64,000 nt of DNA from Ailanthus altissimus (Eukaryota; Streptophyta; Magnoliopsida; Sapindales; Simaroubaceae). The position numbers were made by a program, and so were the translations under genes. Positions 1 through 11,423 of this stretch are shown here, one piece after another; the stretch's first letter is position 1, and every line of letters begins with the position of its first letter. The notes beneath the pieces were generated by a model, which was not told where the DNA came from, made no database searches, and worked only from the letters and a program-made list of their open reading frames with translations. The DNA is taken from positions 37,260,501-37,324,500 of the forward strand of contig OX327684.1 in the NCBI GenBank assembly GCA_946807835.1. Direction: 5' to 3'.

Positions 1-447
1 TCTTTAATCTTGATGTCTAAGATCTTAAAGTCTATGATGATCTTATTGAAGACCCTTCAAACACAGACAGCTGGTATAACTTTTTCTTCATATACAGACG
101 ATTTGTCAAGAACTTCATTATGTATAAGGCGTCAAGCTTCATTTTATAGATCCAATATCATCTTCTCTCTAGTTACCTCCCTTAACACTTCGTCATTCAA
201 CGCTAACATTATAGTGCTATGGACTCTCTTTTTAATGGTATCTCAATCTATCTCCCCAAGTTTCATAGGTTTCTTCTCTTTGTTAGAAGTTGCTCAGGTT
301 TCCTCTAGGATCGAGTCTAACACTTCATTTACTAGTAGAGCCATAATCTTTACCTTTCATAGATTGAAGTCATTTATCCCATTGAAATTTTCTATATCTT
401 GCTTGACACTTGTGATGGTTTCTATAACGCCTAAGTGTATTACCTAA
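1..447 (-). pseudogene. Ty1/Copia gag fragment (N-terminal half), cut by window edge
   Basis: Read on the minus strand, this stretch gives a degraded Copia gag (UBN2-type) N-terminus. The start matches the family pattern of a short motif ending in LWK (nFnLWKvK), followed by a VLDsILEE-like segment, then a block resembling TIMLALNDEVLREVTREK, then KSSVYEEKVIPA and a FNKIIIDFKILDIK-like segment, which in Copia gag is the helix before the DLxxID turn. Stops and frame changes interrupt it, so it is not functional. The protein would continue to the left of base 1. Plus-strand reading of the same bases gives an open frame of 145 codons with no family resemblance, which I treat as a shadow. Family assignment comes from remembered motif patterns, not from a search. 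Confidence 0.7.
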
Positions 448-1330
448 CCTTATCTCTAATACTAGTTTGTTGAGAAGAAATTAGGTTTAGCACTAATATC
501 TCATAGAGATTGGCCTTTCGCCCTAATACCCCTTTGTTGCAAAAGCATTCAATCACAAGAAAATATAAAGGCAAGAATTAAGAACAAGATTAAATCAAGA
601 ACACATACAACCAACCATTTTATATGGTTCGATAAAAGTCTACGTCCACGGTAGATCAATAGATCCTAACTTTTTTTTATTAACTTTCTAAAGATTACAA
701 GGAAAATATAATAAAGAACTCTCAAACAAATCTATTTAGCATTCCTTTGTTCACATAAGAACAATAAACACCCAACAATAGTTTCACCATAATGCACATA
801 AGTATTTGTGTCTATCTAACTCTTTAATCCCTCTTAGAGTCTCTCTTTAATGCTTGATTTAATTCGAAAAGGTTTACATAGTATTTACAATGTATTTAGA
901 AATTTTAAATCTAATTGGAATAAGAGTTCATGCATGTAAGAGTCTGAAACCCCTTCAAAAAAGTCAAATTTGAGTAAAAAATAGAAGTTCTTGAAATTGG
1001 GTGCCGGCACCAAGGACTAGGGTTGCAGCGCTAGTGGGGCATAAATCAGTGCTGCGAGGCTGGGCCTTTTATCTTTGGCGTCATAGCACTGAGTAACCAG
1101 CGTTGCGACGCTCACACCTGGAACTTATCTTCTAATGTTTTCGCACCTCTCCTTATTTTTAACTCTCCGTCTTGTTTCTTTCTCTTATGCCCGTTGCATA
1201 CTAGACTTTATAATGATTCTCCATAAGTATCCATTTTAATTCATACTTATACCTAATTATTGAATCACCACTTTCAACTATATTGTTATGCCGTTTAATT
1301 TCAGATATTGTCATTTGGCAAATAATAAAT
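448..1330 (-). mobile_element. Probable leader, primer site and LTR of the Copia element at the left edge
   Basis: Upstream (minus strand) of the gag fragment, 520-531 reads as ggtattagggc on the minus strand, a degenerate version of the Copia initiator tRNA-Met primer site TGGTATCAGAGC. Beyond it, around 620-660, lies a segment resembling the conserved plant Copia LTR string that includes ATGGTTCG and CTACGTCCACGG. The right end of the LTR is not defined: I found no clear TG...CA end or target duplication, so 1330 is a rough limit. The stretch around 1000-1130 is GC-rich compared with its surroundings. Confidence 0.4.
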
Positions 1331-2111
1331 AGATAGACTAATAGACATAAAAAAAATAAAGCTGTTGCTCTTGGTTGATTCTCAAGACCGTTGGTTTTTG
1401 GTTGCCGATGCCCGAGGCTAGCTAGATTTTATTTTTGTAGGTGGCTTGCCTAATGTACACAGCCAGAATTAGCTTGCTCATAGTGGGATTGGGTTTTGAT
1501 AGAATATTAAAGAGATTTGAGAAGTCTCTATCTAGAAAATGGGACCTTGATAGATTATTGAAAGAAAATATGAAGGCTTCCAAAATTTATCGCTAGAGGT
1601 AAAACTGGTTTGCGCTTGGATTTGTTTCGGCAACTCCGAGTGTTTGATCTTTGTACGTACTAAGTAATTTTTAGCTTTTCATGAGTGGAACTGATCAGTT
1701 TCATGTGACCATGGAAAGTGTCATTATGTCATATGATATTTGGTTTTATTTCAGTATCATCATTAAGCTCATGCAGAGTGTCTCTAAACACAAACGTGCA
1801 ATGTTTCGGTATTTCAGTCAGAATGTATATTTGTGTTATTTTTATTGGTTATAGAAATCAAATTGAATTTTAGTTGTTTAAAACTTGGATGTATGGCCAA
1901 ATAATGAAAAAGTAAAATAAAAATTAATATGCTGAATTTCATTCAACTACAGTAATTTTTTTCCCGAATATTTCGGTTGACAACCATAAGTTAGGAAGTT
2001 GAAACGTCAGAATCGGACGTTAAGACCTTTTTGAATCGCTTATTGCGGATGATTGATTGAGCACAGCCCAGTTCGTTGTACCACAAGTTGGTATTAAGCG
2101 TTCACATGAAT
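1331..2111. other. Intergenic, upstream of the LEA gene
   Basis: AT-rich sequence with no reading frame or repeat I can support. Its right part should hold the distal promoter of the LEA gene. Confidence 0.5.
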
Positions 2112-2121
2112 GACACGTGTC
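2112..2121 (+). promoter_or_regulatory. G-box / ABRE-like palindrome
   Basis: The perfect palindrome gacacgtgtc contains the ACGTG core bound by bZIP factors of the ABF/AREB group. It lies 157 bases before the LEA start codon, a usual position for an abscisic-acid response element in LEA promoters. TATA-like AT runs follow at 2181-2190 and 2203-2210. Function is inferred from sequence and gene class only. Confidence 0.5.
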
Positions 2122-2277
2122 ATTGCATAAGCATAGAGATGTTTAGCGGAAGAGGAATGCCGGGAGATTGCTTGAATTATTATATATTTAGTGGAATGGA
2201 ACTGTTTAAATACAGCGTCGTGTAGACATACTTTAGGCTATTCATTCTTGGAATTTAGGGCGCAGTGAGAAAGGAAA

Positions 2278-2664
2278 ATGCAGGCTATTAAGGAAAAGAT
2301 ACATGATATGAGCGTCATGCGCAAGGTCAAGGCTGATGCAAAAGCTGAGGAGAAGGTAAGATAAGCATTGCACAAGTAATTGTGGGCACTAATGTAATTG
2401 GTGCTTCTTTCTTAGTGGCTAGTTTTTTTAGCTAACATCCATGTATGATATTGATATGCACTTGGTTAATCACAGAGATTATAATTTCAATTAATAATGT
2501 AGGCGGAGAAGGACTTGGCGAAAGCCAGAGTTGATGTAGCTCACGAGGTTAGACTGGCAAAAGAAGCAGAAGCGGAAATGGACTTACATGTGGCAAAGGC
2601 GGCGCAGAGGGTAGAGAAGGAGATTGCAAAGCATGCTCCTGAAGATACTAATCAGCTACTATGA
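2278..2664 (+). CDS. Late embryogenesis abundant protein, LEA_1 family, 79 aa, two exons
   Basis: Exon 1 is 2278-2355 (26 codons), with donor AAG|GTAAGA. Exon 2 is 2503-2664 (53 codons plus TGA), after acceptor TGTAG. The intron is 147 bases, phase 0. The protein begins MQAIKEKIHDMS, the usual start of short LEA_1 proteins, is rich in Lys, Glu and Ala, has no Cys or Trp, and carries the family's conserved KEAEAEMDLHVAKA block near residues 46-59. It is predicted to be disordered when hydrated and helical on drying. LEA_1 proteins protect enzymes and membranes during seed maturation and water deficit; the role here is inferred from family. The open frame, clean splice sites and upstream G-box suggest a working gene. 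The C-terminus is much shorter than that of the Gly/His-rich LEA_1 members. Confidence 0.85.
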
Positions 2665-3784
2665 GTCGGATCCTTGCTTCATTCATGCTCTGGGCACCAA
2701 TTGTTCATTCTATGATATATTTATTATTCTTATTCTTATTCTTATTTCTTTTGGTATTTAATCCTGTATTTATTAACATCTATGCAATTTGATCGTCTGT
2801 ATTTGGCAATTGTTCTGTTGATAATGAATTGACTGGCCTTTGCAGAGTCATGACCAATACATTTTTTCTCCTGTCCCGTTATGCCGAATGAAAATGAAGC
2901 TTGGTTGTTCTATTATTGTTCTAGTGGTAGTACATTGTTAAATTAGGCCATCGACCACAAGCTCCTCTCCAGTCTCCACTTCCACATTGGCCTCGGTGTG
3001 AATGGAACTCGTAAACGTCCTAAATATTCAAATTCAAAGCAAATTATGTAAATTGGATTAGTGTTTTCATGGTTAAGAGAACTGGGGCTATGTTAATTGA
3101 TCAGATTCAACAACGTTCTTTTTCGCTACAATGTTGATGCTTGCTGCCATTATATTGTATTTCAATTAAAGAAATGATTAACCGATCGTAGTTTAGATTA
3201 AATAAATCGACATTTTTATGCTAGTTTGAAGATATTTGTAATTAATGAAAACCAGCATTAACTAAATCTTGTTCTTTTTTTTTTTAATCCTTTATAATAA
3301 ATCTAACACACCTTAAGCAAATTTAATGCAAGTGAAATCCAATCCCAAGGTCATCCACTTGCACGGCGAGAAAAATAAGAGTTAAGTACTGTAATTATAT
3401 GAGCACGTACATATCAATATATACATATACATTTAATAGACAACATAAATATAATGTCAAAATAATATTCATAAAATTAGCCCCAAACCTGGAAAGTTTA
3501 GAACGTTAGGTACCTTTTCTAGCAAGTCCTCTAGCAATACGTAGTCAATGGAATTTCATATCTCACTTTGTATAGAACTTCAAGAAAGCCGATATAAAAT
3601 ATTGTCTTTGCAAATTTCAAATATCCCGTGAACTACCGTCAATGGATGCTACCAAAAATTGCCTTAAAAATAGCAAAAATTAAGCAGGTCCAAACTAACT
3701 ATAATCTCTCTTATGCATGCTTAATGTGGAGATAATATTATTTAGTATTTCAAATATAGCTGCTATCTGAGAGCTGTTGCCGAA
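2665..3784. other. Intergenic between the LEA gene and the HMA pseudogene
   Basis: AT-rich sequence with no supported gene. The LEA 3' UTR and polyadenylation region must lie in its first few hundred bases, but I cannot fix the site. Confidence 0.5.
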
Positions 3785-5173
3785 ATGGCAGCAAAGAGGA
3801 GAAGAAAGATAAAGAGAAAGTTGATGGGGTGATTACTGCAGTTTACAAAGCTAAGCTGCATTGCCCTCAGTGTGCATGCAAGATTGAAAAGCCTCTGGTG
3901 AGTACCCAAGGTAATTAAAACTTATTGCTTTCTGCTTATTCGTTTGTGTAAGAATGTCACCTTTTTGCTTGGAGAAAAGATATTTTAGAACATATATATT
4001 ATCATTTTTGTACTGGACAGGGGTTCAAAGTGTAGATGTTGATCTTGAGAAAGCTGAGATTAAGGTTAAGGTCGTGATAGACGTGATAAAGATCCACAAG
4101 TTAATAGAAAAATTAAGAGGAAGGTTGAGTTGATATCACCCCAAGTCAAAATCAAGGAGAGTGCCGCGACCGAGAAGAAACTTAAGGAAATCAAAGAGGT
4201 GAGTGGTTTAATTTCTGAGAACATTTGGAGTAAATCTCCATTATAAGTTGTACCAAAACAACATTAGCATACACCCAATGCATTAATTAATTTGAGATCA
4301 GCATCTAAAGGTATGTATATATAAAGCTTGGTGTTTCATTTAATAAATAACTCCTACCTCTCATTGAGATAAGATTAAAACTGATATCTCTACTTGGATC
4401 GAGACAATGCTAATTATTTTCGTCACTATAAGGAATTAAATGAACCCATTCAAATTCTCTGTCAAACGCATTGGAATTACCCCTTTGTATTTATGCGTAA
4501 CTGTCTTTGTTTAAGAAAATGAAGTTGTCTATCATATGACGGGTGATGCTATCTATCACTATTATCATCACTAAGCATATATATGCTTCTCTCATAACTG
4601 ACACATTTCTGAGTGACATTTGTGTAAAATTCCAGAAAATTAAGTAACATTAATTGCTTTATTTGTACAAATTTGAACCCACTTTCACGGACGACAGCGA
4701 AGGTTCACATGCACTGTGACAAATGGGAGCATGATCTGCGCAAGAAGTTACTGCGCCACAAAGGTAATTATGAAATAAATATGACAAACACTTATTTTTG
4801 AAATTTGAGTACTGCAAGATTCACAAGTATTTTAATTACAAATGCAGGTATTTTCAGTGTTAAAAGTGATATGAAAGCTCAAACTATAACCGTACAAGGA
4901 ACTATTGAATTCGAAAAACTCCCATCTTACCTGCGGAAAAAGGTGCACAAACATGCAGAGGTCATAACTTCAAAGCCAGATAAAAAGGAGGAAAAGAAAG
5001 GACAGGAAGTTGAAGTCAAATCCAAAGAAGCAACTCAAATAATAGAATTTAAGGCATAGGTTAGAGTGGAGGTCAAAAGCAAAGAGAGCGATGTTCCTTA
5101 CTTTGTACACTATGTTTATGCTCCCCAGTTATTCAGTGATGAAAATCCAAATGCTTGTACTATTATTATGTAG
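3785..5173 (+). pseudogene. Decayed two-domain heavy-metal-associated isoprenylated plant protein (HIPP)
   Basis: Four family exons are visible: about 3787-3910, 4021-4198, about 4691-4763 and 4848-5173. HMA domain 1 has the metal motif HCPQCACK, with the GVQSVDVDLEKAEIKVK strand across intron 1. Domain 2 runs from KVHMHC into VKSDMKAQTITVQG. HIPPs carry heavy metals in the cytosol and end in a farnesylated CaaX box. Lesions: the ATG at 3785 is out of frame with domain 1 by one base; exon 2 has a frame change near 4110-4121, with TGA at 4131-4133; the acceptor of exon 3 reads GG at 4689-4690 where AG is expected; the second CxxC Cys of domain 2 is Trp (HCDKW); an in-frame TAG lies at 5057-5059. 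After that TAG the same frame still reads the family tail (PYFVHYVYAPQLF) to CTIIM and TAG at 5171-5173, a CaaX-like end one residue too long. A product from this locus is unlikely. A short frame starting at 4805 is only the remains of exon 4. Confidence 0.85.
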
Positions 5174-6922
5174 AAATGTCGAACAACACATGAAGGTTAT
5201 TATATGTGGTGTATAGGGGTGCGTATACTCACAACAATGTCAAATTCAGTTTTTAATTAGTTTTCAAACTACATCTGTTTATCTGTTTCTAATTAATGAA
5301 CACTCAATTTGGGTTTTTATCATCTGTCCTCTCAGTTGCTAATTTTTACCTATTTGTATTAAAAGAGTGAAAGGCCATTAATAATGTACCATGCATGCAT
5401 AAGCTTATTTGATGTAATTTCTTCATATAAACTCACAGCTGGCTGCAGACATCTTAGAGCAAGCAAAATTAAAATCTCACACACTTGGTTATACCGTATT
5501 GACATATGCATACTAATGCAAGTAACTAGAAACGGATCATATACACTGTTTGGAAGGCCAACAAGGTTGAAGAAGTCTCATGTTTTGCTTGCTAATTATA
5601 CAAATTAAAGAGTGATACAGAAGGAAGTAGCTAGTAGCACAAAAGGTGGTAAATTATTTTTCTAATGAAAACGTGGTTAGGGGAGATCAAGAGGTGATAA
5701 ACATCATATATAGGAGAGGAGAGTCTCCCTCGGCTATTAAGGTTTAATCTAAAGCTATAAAAAAAAGGAGAATGATTAACTATATATGCAAGTTCCAAAT
5801 TACACCACACACCTTGTAGATATAATTTTCTTGCGGATCGTTGTTCCTCAACTACTAATAGATAAATCAAGATTGACTTTTGTAGATTAATTCTTATTAC
5901 TAAAGTAGTTAGCTGACCTACTATATAAAGGCAGTTATGAATTTATGGGACACTCCATCCTGATATGACTGAAAAGTACAAATGGAGGGATCAGTATTAA
6001 AAGAAATTGTTGGGATACAACAATATATATATATATATATATATAAACTTAAGATAATAAGAGAATTTAATAAAGTGTCAATTGTTCAAGATGCACTAGA
6101 TCAGAGTGTGTTGTGCAACAATTCAAGGCCTAGCTAGAGAATAAAGATTTTCTATTGATTTAATTATTTATATCAGTACATCATTGCCATTATTCTTCTT
6201 TAAAAGAATGTTCAGCTATGTGCAATTTTGAAGTAAATCATCGATCATATCTTTCCGTCGAGAAGCCCACATTGATCTATGCTGTTTCCTAAAAGAGGCC
6301 ACTTATAACAACTATCTCGAAGAAATTGAGTTAAGACAAAACGCCTAGAAGTTTAATTACGATGATGATAATGTAAGAAAAAAATATTCTACTTTGTGGA
6401 AAGAAGAGGCATTTTCACTTCCTCTCCGTGAGACGGGGTATCGTTCGAAATAATAAATGAAACAGATGCATAAATATTATATATCTAGAGTGAAACCCTG
6501 ACCTAAACTAATATGATTATATAGCAATAACCTATATTATGACTCAAAATAAACCAGATGCTCCAACAACACGTGGTCCCTCTTTCCTTAAGAAAACAAG
6601 TAATTTAATATACTTAATGGGAAACCCTAGACTCGTGACGAAGACTCGCATAACTCTAGTTGTTAGACTTGGATTTAAGGGATTCTTGATGTGTATAATT
6701 ATGTATAAATAAATCATAATATTTAAGCTAGTTTGTACTAATGTAGAAGTTATACATATATAAATTGTGAAAAAGGACGTGAGTCCTCAAGTCATCAAAT
6801 TGCATATCGAAACCAAAGAAATTTGTGTTTGAAAAGATCAGATTTCGGAAGAAAAATCCAATTAGAGACAAATTAAATTAAACAAGAAGCACCTGATTCA
6901 TTGTACAAATATAGTCTTTGAT
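5174..6922. other. Intergenic with an (AT)n microsatellite
   Basis: AT-rich, no supported gene. An uninterrupted (AT)n run lies at about 6023-6046. The right end should contain the 3' UTR of the minus-strand AHL gene. Confidence 0.5.
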
Positions 6923-7735
6923 TCAATAAAGAGGTCGAGCAGCTGAGTCTCCAGCCCAACCATCACAAGGTAACTGACCATTGGGCGGCAGATTGAAGAA
7001 TGGAAGACCTGAATTAGAGGGTGGTTCTAGACATGGGTTGCTGATTACCGTACTACTACCATCAGTAATTGATGGTTGCTGTTGCTGATGCATCTGAAGA
7101 GGCGGCCGATCCTGATCATGATCTTCATCCACGGGTAACCTCTCGTACGCCACGTTTGTGAAGGAAGACGCGATCACGATGACTGGGCCGGACGCAATCA
7201 AAGCACCCACTACGTTCCCTCCCACAACTTGACCTTGGCCCCCTCCCAAATATATGGTCAGACTAGTTGCACCCGGTGGTGCTGGCGGTGGAAGAAACGA
7301 TCCGGACAATGACAGTATCTCAAACCTCCCGTGCAATGTTACGATAGCTCCCGCCGCCGCCGGCTGTCTCAGGCTCACGTTGGTCACCGTGCCGCTTCCG
7401 CTTAGTATACAGATCCCACGTTGTCTCTTCCTTGCATAAGTCGCTATTGATTCAAACACATCACACCTACTACTTATTTCTAATATATGAGCTCTCAGTG
7501 TATTTGCACTCTCTCGGGTTACGATGACTGGTGGCTTCGGCCTGTTCTTTGAACCAGGTGGTCGACCTCTTGGTCTACGAGCTACCACATCTCCTGGATC
7601 CCCGCCTTCTTGCTGATGACTGCTATCCTCATCGTGGTCTCCGCCGGATTCCGGCAGTCTCTGCAGCTGAAGGTCAATTCTCTGCTGCAGCTGATGTGCA
7701 AAGCTTGATGCTGAACCCAAGTCTAAACCAGCCAT
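6923..7735 (-). CDS. AT-hook motif nuclear-localized (AHL) protein, 270 aa, intronless
   Basis: One uninterrupted frame from ATG at 7733-7735 to TGA at 6923-6925. AHL proteins bind AT-rich DNA in the nuclear matrix and repress or modulate genes for growth, flowering and hormone balance. After an acidic and Gln-rich N-terminus (about residues 1-50), a type I AT-hook core [11 protein letters not shown] lies at about 54-64, directly followed by the usual [20 protein letters not shown] link into the PPC/DUF296 domain (about 68-200). That domain holds the family's signature [10 protein letters not shown] and the [10 protein letters not shown] loop. The C-terminus ends in [11 protein letters not shown], typical of clade A members. 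One AT-hook, one PPC domain and no intron place it in clade A (type I). The G/C-rich coding bases stand out against the AT-rich surroundings. I cannot say which Arabidopsis AHL is its ortholog. A transposon nest begins about 700 bases upstream. Confidence 0.93.
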   Translation of the reverse strand: MAGLDLGSASSFAHQLQQRIDLQLQRLPESGGDHDEDSSHQQEGGDPGDVVARRPRGRPPGSKNRPKPPVIVTRESANTLRAHILEISSRCDVFESIATYARKRQRGICILSGSGTVTNVSLRQPAAAGAIVTLHGRFEILSLSGSFLPPPAPPGATSLTIYLGGGQGQVVGGNVVGALIASGPVIVIASSFTNVAYERLPVDEDHDQDRPPLQMHQQQQPSITDGSSTVISNPCLEPPSNSGLPFFNLPPNGQLPCDGWAGDSAARPLY

Positions 7736-8436
7736 ACACTCACCAAAGTGCTTAGGAAAAAATTAAAATATAAAATGCAACACTGTAAACTATTCTAGTT
7801 AAAATACTCGATATAATATGAATTCTCCTTTTCTTTAAGAGGTGTGACCCCCTTAATGAAACCCTAGAACCAATAAAAAAAAGGGAATCAAGTACTGTGG
7901 AGAAAGGAAAGTTTAAGGCAGCCACTAGCAGATTGGGAGAGAAAAATTGCAAATGGAGCCATTCCAACTACCAAAAGTTTATTCTTTAACTATATATATT
8001 TTATACAATATTAATTAAAGGATCAATGATGCTTACTTTTTAATAGATTATTATTCTTTTTTATTAATTTAAGTAATCATACGTAACCTTTTTCCCTCTC
8101 CTTTACTCCATACCGATTACTTTCATGAGAGTAAACTTTAATTTGTAGATTCGATGAGTGGCACATGGCATACACATCCATGTGATAGCTATAGACTGAA
8201 ATCATATGAAATTAATTTAGACACAAGACTCTTTTTCTTTTTATTCAGCCAGCTTCTTGTAATTTGTAAGAATTCCATCTTAACAATCCGACTATTATTA
8301 TACAACCAGCTGAGTGACAACAAAGGTTGAGGCATATCAGCTATAACATTTTGATTAGATAAATATTGAAACAAAATTGGACGCGATTGGAAAACTATTT
8401 CTCAATTGTACTCGTTCGATTTGCTACGATCGATGA
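7736..8436. other. AHL upstream region, ending at the Copia insertion
   Basis: About 700 bases hold the 5' UTR and proximal promoter of the minus-strand AHL gene. Open frames here have no family resemblance. The left target-site copy (gatga, 8432-8436) of the large Copia element marks its end. Confidence 0.5.
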
Positions 8437-11415
8437 AGTTAGATTTCTCAGAATAATGCTCAAAGATAGTATATTTCATTCATATTGATTTACAGCAAGA
8501 TTGCAGTATATATATACCAAGTGCTATACACAGATAAAGCTCTACTCTAATCCTTATTAGATAACATAATCGAATTAAGTCTTTTTGTAGTAACCAGTAT
8601 CCACAACCGATAAGAAAAAGTATTTATATATATATATAAATATACGTAATTTTATTTGTATGTGGGTTATACTTGATTTATGTATTGTTATTAGTAGTGT
8701 TTGTATAGGTTAAGGATATATTATTAGCATTGGGTTTATTTGCAAGACTTTAGATTTATTTTAAGGACCAATTTGTAATACTTTAAAAGTTTTGGGGGTA
8801 AATTCATAAATACCAAAAATTAGCCTCTTAGTATAAAAATACACTTTTGAAACCCTAATTCACTTTTTTGGATCGAGCTATCCCTTTAGAGAGAGAGAAG
8901 AGAGAAATAGAGGGGAGAGAAAGAGAAGAAGAAGAAGAAGAAATTGAAATTTTGGATTTTAAGAGGTATATCACAACTATTTCTCAATTTATTGGTGTTA
9001 ATTAGGTTAATTTCTTTAAGTTTTGATTTCTGGAAATATGTATAATTGAGGATTTGATGTGTATTTCGTAAGATATTATGAGAATTGATGATGATCTATG
9101 TAGATAGCTTGATAAATCATGATGAGTTATAGAATTTCTGCTTGATAGTCTCTTGATCCAGGAATTTTATAAATTGTTGTGATTTGATTGTAGTTTTGAA
9201 TTTTGAGTATATGACATTAGACATGTTTAGGATCATCTGAGACTTTGAATCGATTGAATATTCCAGAAATTAAATTTGTAGTGAATTTATCAAAATGACC
9301 CTAAAATTTTGAAAATTTCCTGTGTGAACAGTATGATACAGTGGTAAACAATTTTTGGCATGCTGAATGATCTTCAAAAATTACGAATTTATGGAATATC
9401 ATACGCTTATATGTCTAATATGATATACTCAGAATTGAGAATTTATATCAATGTGGTTAAATTGTTATAATTTTCTAAAGTGTATTAGCTCATTACAGTA
9501 TTTGATTAACAGATTTTTAAAGTTATGGAATAAAATAGTTTTAAAATAGTTTTAAAATACTTTTGGTAGGGATTTTGAAGTGAAATATTTATCATGGGTT
9601 GAATTATGTGTCAAGAGTAATTATACGATAGTTTTGTAATTTTTGAGTTAGTATCTGATTTTATAAAATTATGAGACTGAATACTGTTCAGTAAATATCT
9701 TGATCCCACCAGAATAATAGTTTGAATTTGATGGTGTTTATGAAATGGAATGTGTAGGAATTATGATATAATATTCATATATAAGAAGGATATACGAGTC
9801 AAGAATGATATATTCTGATTTTAGAGTAATTGGACATCATTTGATGTATTAAAAAATTTTGTTAAGTGTAAGTGGTCAGAATGACAGGTTTTGAGAAACT
9901 GAGTAATTAAACAAATTTGATGTTATAAATGCATTGTGTATAATTTTGTAAGCTATTTAAAGTGTTTTGTGTGAATTGTGAGGCTTATGAAAGGATTAAT
10001 CTCCATTGACAGGTTAAGGAGAATTAAGCCTTGTACCCGAAAGTGCTAAGAGATAAGTATACTAGATTTTTTACTGAAATCACAATAAGCATAGTAATTG
10101 TCTATGTATGATTTTGTAAATGTGCATAAAAATATGTTTATGTTATGCCAAAGTGTATTTGATATGAAATGTGAAAGACATATGTTTATAAATGTGAGCA
10201 TTGACATTGAGCATGAACATACATGTGTTTTTGAAAGTGAGCTTTCAAAATGAAATGTGTTTAACAAAGAAAGCTTTGAAGTGTAATATGTCAATGAGAA
10301 ACATTTTGTGTTTTGAAGATGCTTGAACTCACTGTTAACTTAGTAGGAATTTTATGTGATTTGGGGAGCTTTTATGTGTGGCCTTTCCTTCGAGATTGGT
10401 ATATGTTATGTGTTCTGTATGTAGGGAGAATCCTATTGATACCTAAATGAAGTGTGAGTCATCACATTCGTGTGGTGGCATATTGGTGCATGTGAGAGGA
10501 CTCACCGATGATCAGGGTGAGGGTTTGGCTCTTACCTTCGAGCTTGAGCATTATATATGTGTAATTTAAACCTCACTTGTACTATTCCTCTCTTATGGTA
10601 TGTCACCTACGAGTGACATTTGGCTCATTATGTGATATGTGATGTGTAAGTCCTACTAAGTAGTAGTTGAGTGATGGTATTCCTGTAATATATTTTGAAA
10701 GAATATGTAAACGCTTACATGATATGTGATTTGATAAGATTATGATTTTGATTGATCACAGCATATCATACATATATATTGTGTATATATATGTATTTGT
10801 ATTTGATATATGAAAAATTAGTATGCTTACTGAGTTTTATACTCATTATAGTTTATGGTGATTTCAGGTAAATAAGGTATATGTGTGCTTAACGGATTTG
10901 GCAAGGCTTCTGCCGTTCCTTGGGTTCCCTAAGTTACTAGGTTGCTGAGTGTTTCATTTGAGGGCACGTGGGATAAGATATTTGATTTGTCCCTATTGAA
11001 TAAATACTTATGTATTATTTTATTGTGTGTGGTTGGATTTAGTTTAAGTTTCACCAAGTGTGGTTATGGATTGATTTTAAGTAAGAATTTACAATTAATA
11101 TATTCTAGGCTTCCGGTAACAAAGTTGCTACTGGTAACATAGTAGAGTGTTAATTTTTGAGAAAACTCTGCGTATCTCCGGTTTACTAATTATCCCAGTC
11201 ATAATTCAATTGCTATAATTTTGAAAGAAATTGAAATGAATGTTTAAATATTATTGAATGAGTGTAAGTTATATCATGTATCAGATCTTTTGAGTCTGGG
11301 GCGTGACAGCTTTTAGCTGATAAGATTATCTTACTTAACAGCTAAGTTACAATGATTTATCAACTCAGTAAAGTACATGGTAGTATTTTAATCAAATTCA
11401 TTTTCTTCTCTAACA
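8437..11415 (-). repeat. 3' LTR of the Copia element, interrupted
   Basis: Two pieces, 8437-8585 and about 11315-11415, match the 5' LTR at 26690-26949 (for example ttagatttctcagaataatg at the left end and ttcttctctaaca at the right). The solo LTR at 8586-11308 splits it. The joined LTR is about 250 bases. The minus-strand polypurine tract gaggagga follows directly at about 11416-11423. Confidence 0.9.
8586..11308 (+). mobile_element. Solo LTR A1, about 2.7 kb, probably Ty3/gypsy (Tekay/Del-like)
   Basis: Begins TGTAGTAACC and ends GGGGCGTGACA. The target duplication is ctttt (8581-8585 and 11310-11314), leaving one unassigned g at 11309; read with a strict CA end it is an imperfect tcttt/gcttt. 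The unoccupied site is visible in the sister Copia LTR at 26841-26855 (aagtcttttaactg). A second copy at 36573-39428 matches along nearly its whole length. The long LTR with a GGGGCGTGACA end resembles Tekay/Del chromovirus LTRs, a match from memory. It has no coding frame. Orientation is given as read; without internal sequence it could be the reverse. Confidence 0.8.
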
Positions 11416-11423
11416 TCCTCCTC

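Noticed and set aside
10..447. 145-codon plus-strand frame at the left edge
   Set aside because: It is the antisense of a Copia gag fragment, which explains the sequence better.
1000..1130. GC-rich motifs at the left edge resembling the Athila U3 array
   Set aside because: Only short shared strings such as cagcgct; the surrounding sequence is a different (Copia-like) element.
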